Source: Nitrosomonadales bacterium (lineage in GTDB: Bacteria; Pseudomonadota; Gammaproteobacteria; Burkholderiales; Sulfuricellaceae). From it: a stretch of 12,465 bases of DNA. The position numbers were made by a program, and so were the translations under genes. Position 1 is the first letter of the stretch, and every line of letters begins with the position of its first letter. This document shows positions 11,947 through 12,465 of this stretch, piece by piece. The stretch spans positions 52,906 through 65,370 of the forward strand of contig PQAG01000055.1 of assembly GCA_003104895.1 (NCBI GenBank). Reading direction: 5' to 3'. Below the pieces are notes generated by a model, which saw only the letters and a list, made by a program, of their open reading frames with translations, had not been told where the DNA came from and did no database searches.

Positions 11947-12375
11947 TTATGGGCGGCCAGCGCGCTCAAAATCCTGGCGCAGGCGCTGGCGTTCTTCCGG
12001 GCTCATGCGCTGCCAGCGTTCGCGGAGTTCCCGGCGCTTTGCTGCCCGTTCCTCAGGAGGGATGTTTTGAGCGCGTTCGCCCAGCCTTTGCCGGATGGCG
12101 GCGCGCTCTTCCGGGCTCATGCGCTGCCAGCGCTCGCGCAGCGCTTCACGTCTGGCGGCGCGCTCCTGCGGGTCTATCTGTTGCCATCGGGTGCGCATTC
12201 TTTCGCGTTCCATGCGGCGTTCTTCGGGGGGCATGTTTTTCAGTCGTTCAATCTGTCCCGGCAGCGCGCGCTCGTGATCCAGATCCCGGGGCGGTTCGGC
12301 AAGAGCGGGCGGGCAAAGCATGATCCAGGCGGCCGCGATGAGCGGCAACGATGGAAATGGAACAGATGTTCTCAT
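11947..12375 (-). CDS. Secreted DUF3106-like Arg/Glu-rich repeat protein
   Basis: The 142-aa product starts with a signal peptide (MRTSVPFPSLPLIAAAWIML, then CPPALA with probable cleavage after residue 26). Five consecutive 19-residue units follow at 42-60, 61-79, 80-98, 99-117 and 118-136. Their pattern is xERWQRMSPEERAAxRxxL, for example RERWQRMSPEERAAIRQRL. This matches proline-broken helix repeats of DUF3106-type proteins, which occur in betaproteobacteria and are presumed periplasmic; the role is unknown. The ATG at 12373-12375 has AGGA 8 nt upstream. A longer frame adds 17 residues but would hide the signal peptide. At DNA level the repeat period is 57 bp, with near-identical units two periods apart. 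Confidence 0.85.
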   Translation of the reverse strand: MRTSVPFPSLPLIAAAWIMLCPPALAEPPRDLDHERALPGQIERLKNMPPEERRMERERMRTRWQQIDPQERAARREALRERWQRMSPEERAAIRQRLGERAQNIPPEERAAKRRELRERWQRMSPEERQRLRQDFERAGRP

Positions 12376-12404
12376 GTCGGCATTCCTGAAAACCGGCGGC
12401 TGTT

Positions 12405-12465
12405 CCCTCTCTCCAGCTCTTTCCAAGAGGGAGAGAGGGCAATTGTTCCCTCTCCCGCGAGCGGG
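12405..12465. repeat. GC-rich palindromic repeat cluster at the window edge
   Basis: CCCTCTCTCC (12405-12414) pairs with GGAGAGAGGG (12430-12439). A second element starts at 12447 (CCCTCTCCCGCGAGCGGG) and is cut by the window end. Both resemble the repeat family inside the restriction-modification gene (2563-2664) and at 5334-5370. Confidence 0.7.

Noticed and set aside
11652..12323. 223-codon plus-strand open frame
   Set aside because: It is antisense to panD and the repeat-rich secreted protein, and crosses the panD promoter.

Overview
The window comes from a GC-rich proteobacterium, most likely a betaproteobacterium. The evidence is the queA-tgt-yajC-secD gene order, the beta-like sequences of QueA, Tgt, PanD and the DUF3106-type protein, and abundant small GC-rich palindromic repeats. 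The exact genus cannot be read from the sequence.

Left part (1-7540, minus strand): this is the conserved queuosine/protein-export block queA-tgt-yajC-secD, read right to left, with secD cut by the window edge. It is interrupted. Between tgt and yajC sits a 3.35-kb gene (1906-5259) for a single-chain restriction-modification-like enzyme: an N-terminal PD-(D/E)xK nuclease, an N6-adenine methylase core and a Type ISP-like C-terminal region, with no helicase. Next to yajC lies an orphan copy of the last ~32 codons of a tgt gene. It shares a 34-bp identical block with the 3' end of the intact tgt. The simplest reading is that the enzyme gene entered at the 3' end of tgt, which was rebuilt or duplicated while the old end was left beside yajC. 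No recombinase gene is present. The enzyme gene also carries an in-frame 34-codon insertion made of two inverted copies of a GC-rich palindromic repeat.

Middle part (7614-10117): a small lipoprotein gene is divergent from queA. A conserved membrane protein of unknown function with an HCxxC/FCPIKH cysteine motif is convergent with it. Then come an Hsp20 small heat-shock protein, a universal stress protein and a complete tRNA-Leu(CAA) with a readable promoter.

Right part (10118-11450): a ~1.3-kb remnant of an integrated element lies between the intact tRNA-Leu and a displaced 3' tRNA-Leu fragment. It holds a broken gene with an RLWW motif, an intact vapBC toxin-antitoxin pair with its own strong promoter and a palindromic operator candidate, and repeated TTTTGCCGCA boxes near both ends that resemble integrase arm sites. 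The integrase is gone.

Right edge (11451-12465, minus strand): a strong bidirectional terminator, panD (aspartate decarboxylase, pantothenate synthesis) with its own promoter, a secreted Arg/Glu-rich DUF3106-like protein built of five 19-residue repeats, and further GC-rich palindromic repeats.

Overall this is housekeeping chromosome with two independent insertion scars, one at a protein gene (tgt) and one at a tRNA gene. Each retains a self-maintaining type of module (restriction-modification and toxin-antitoxin) but no mobility gene.
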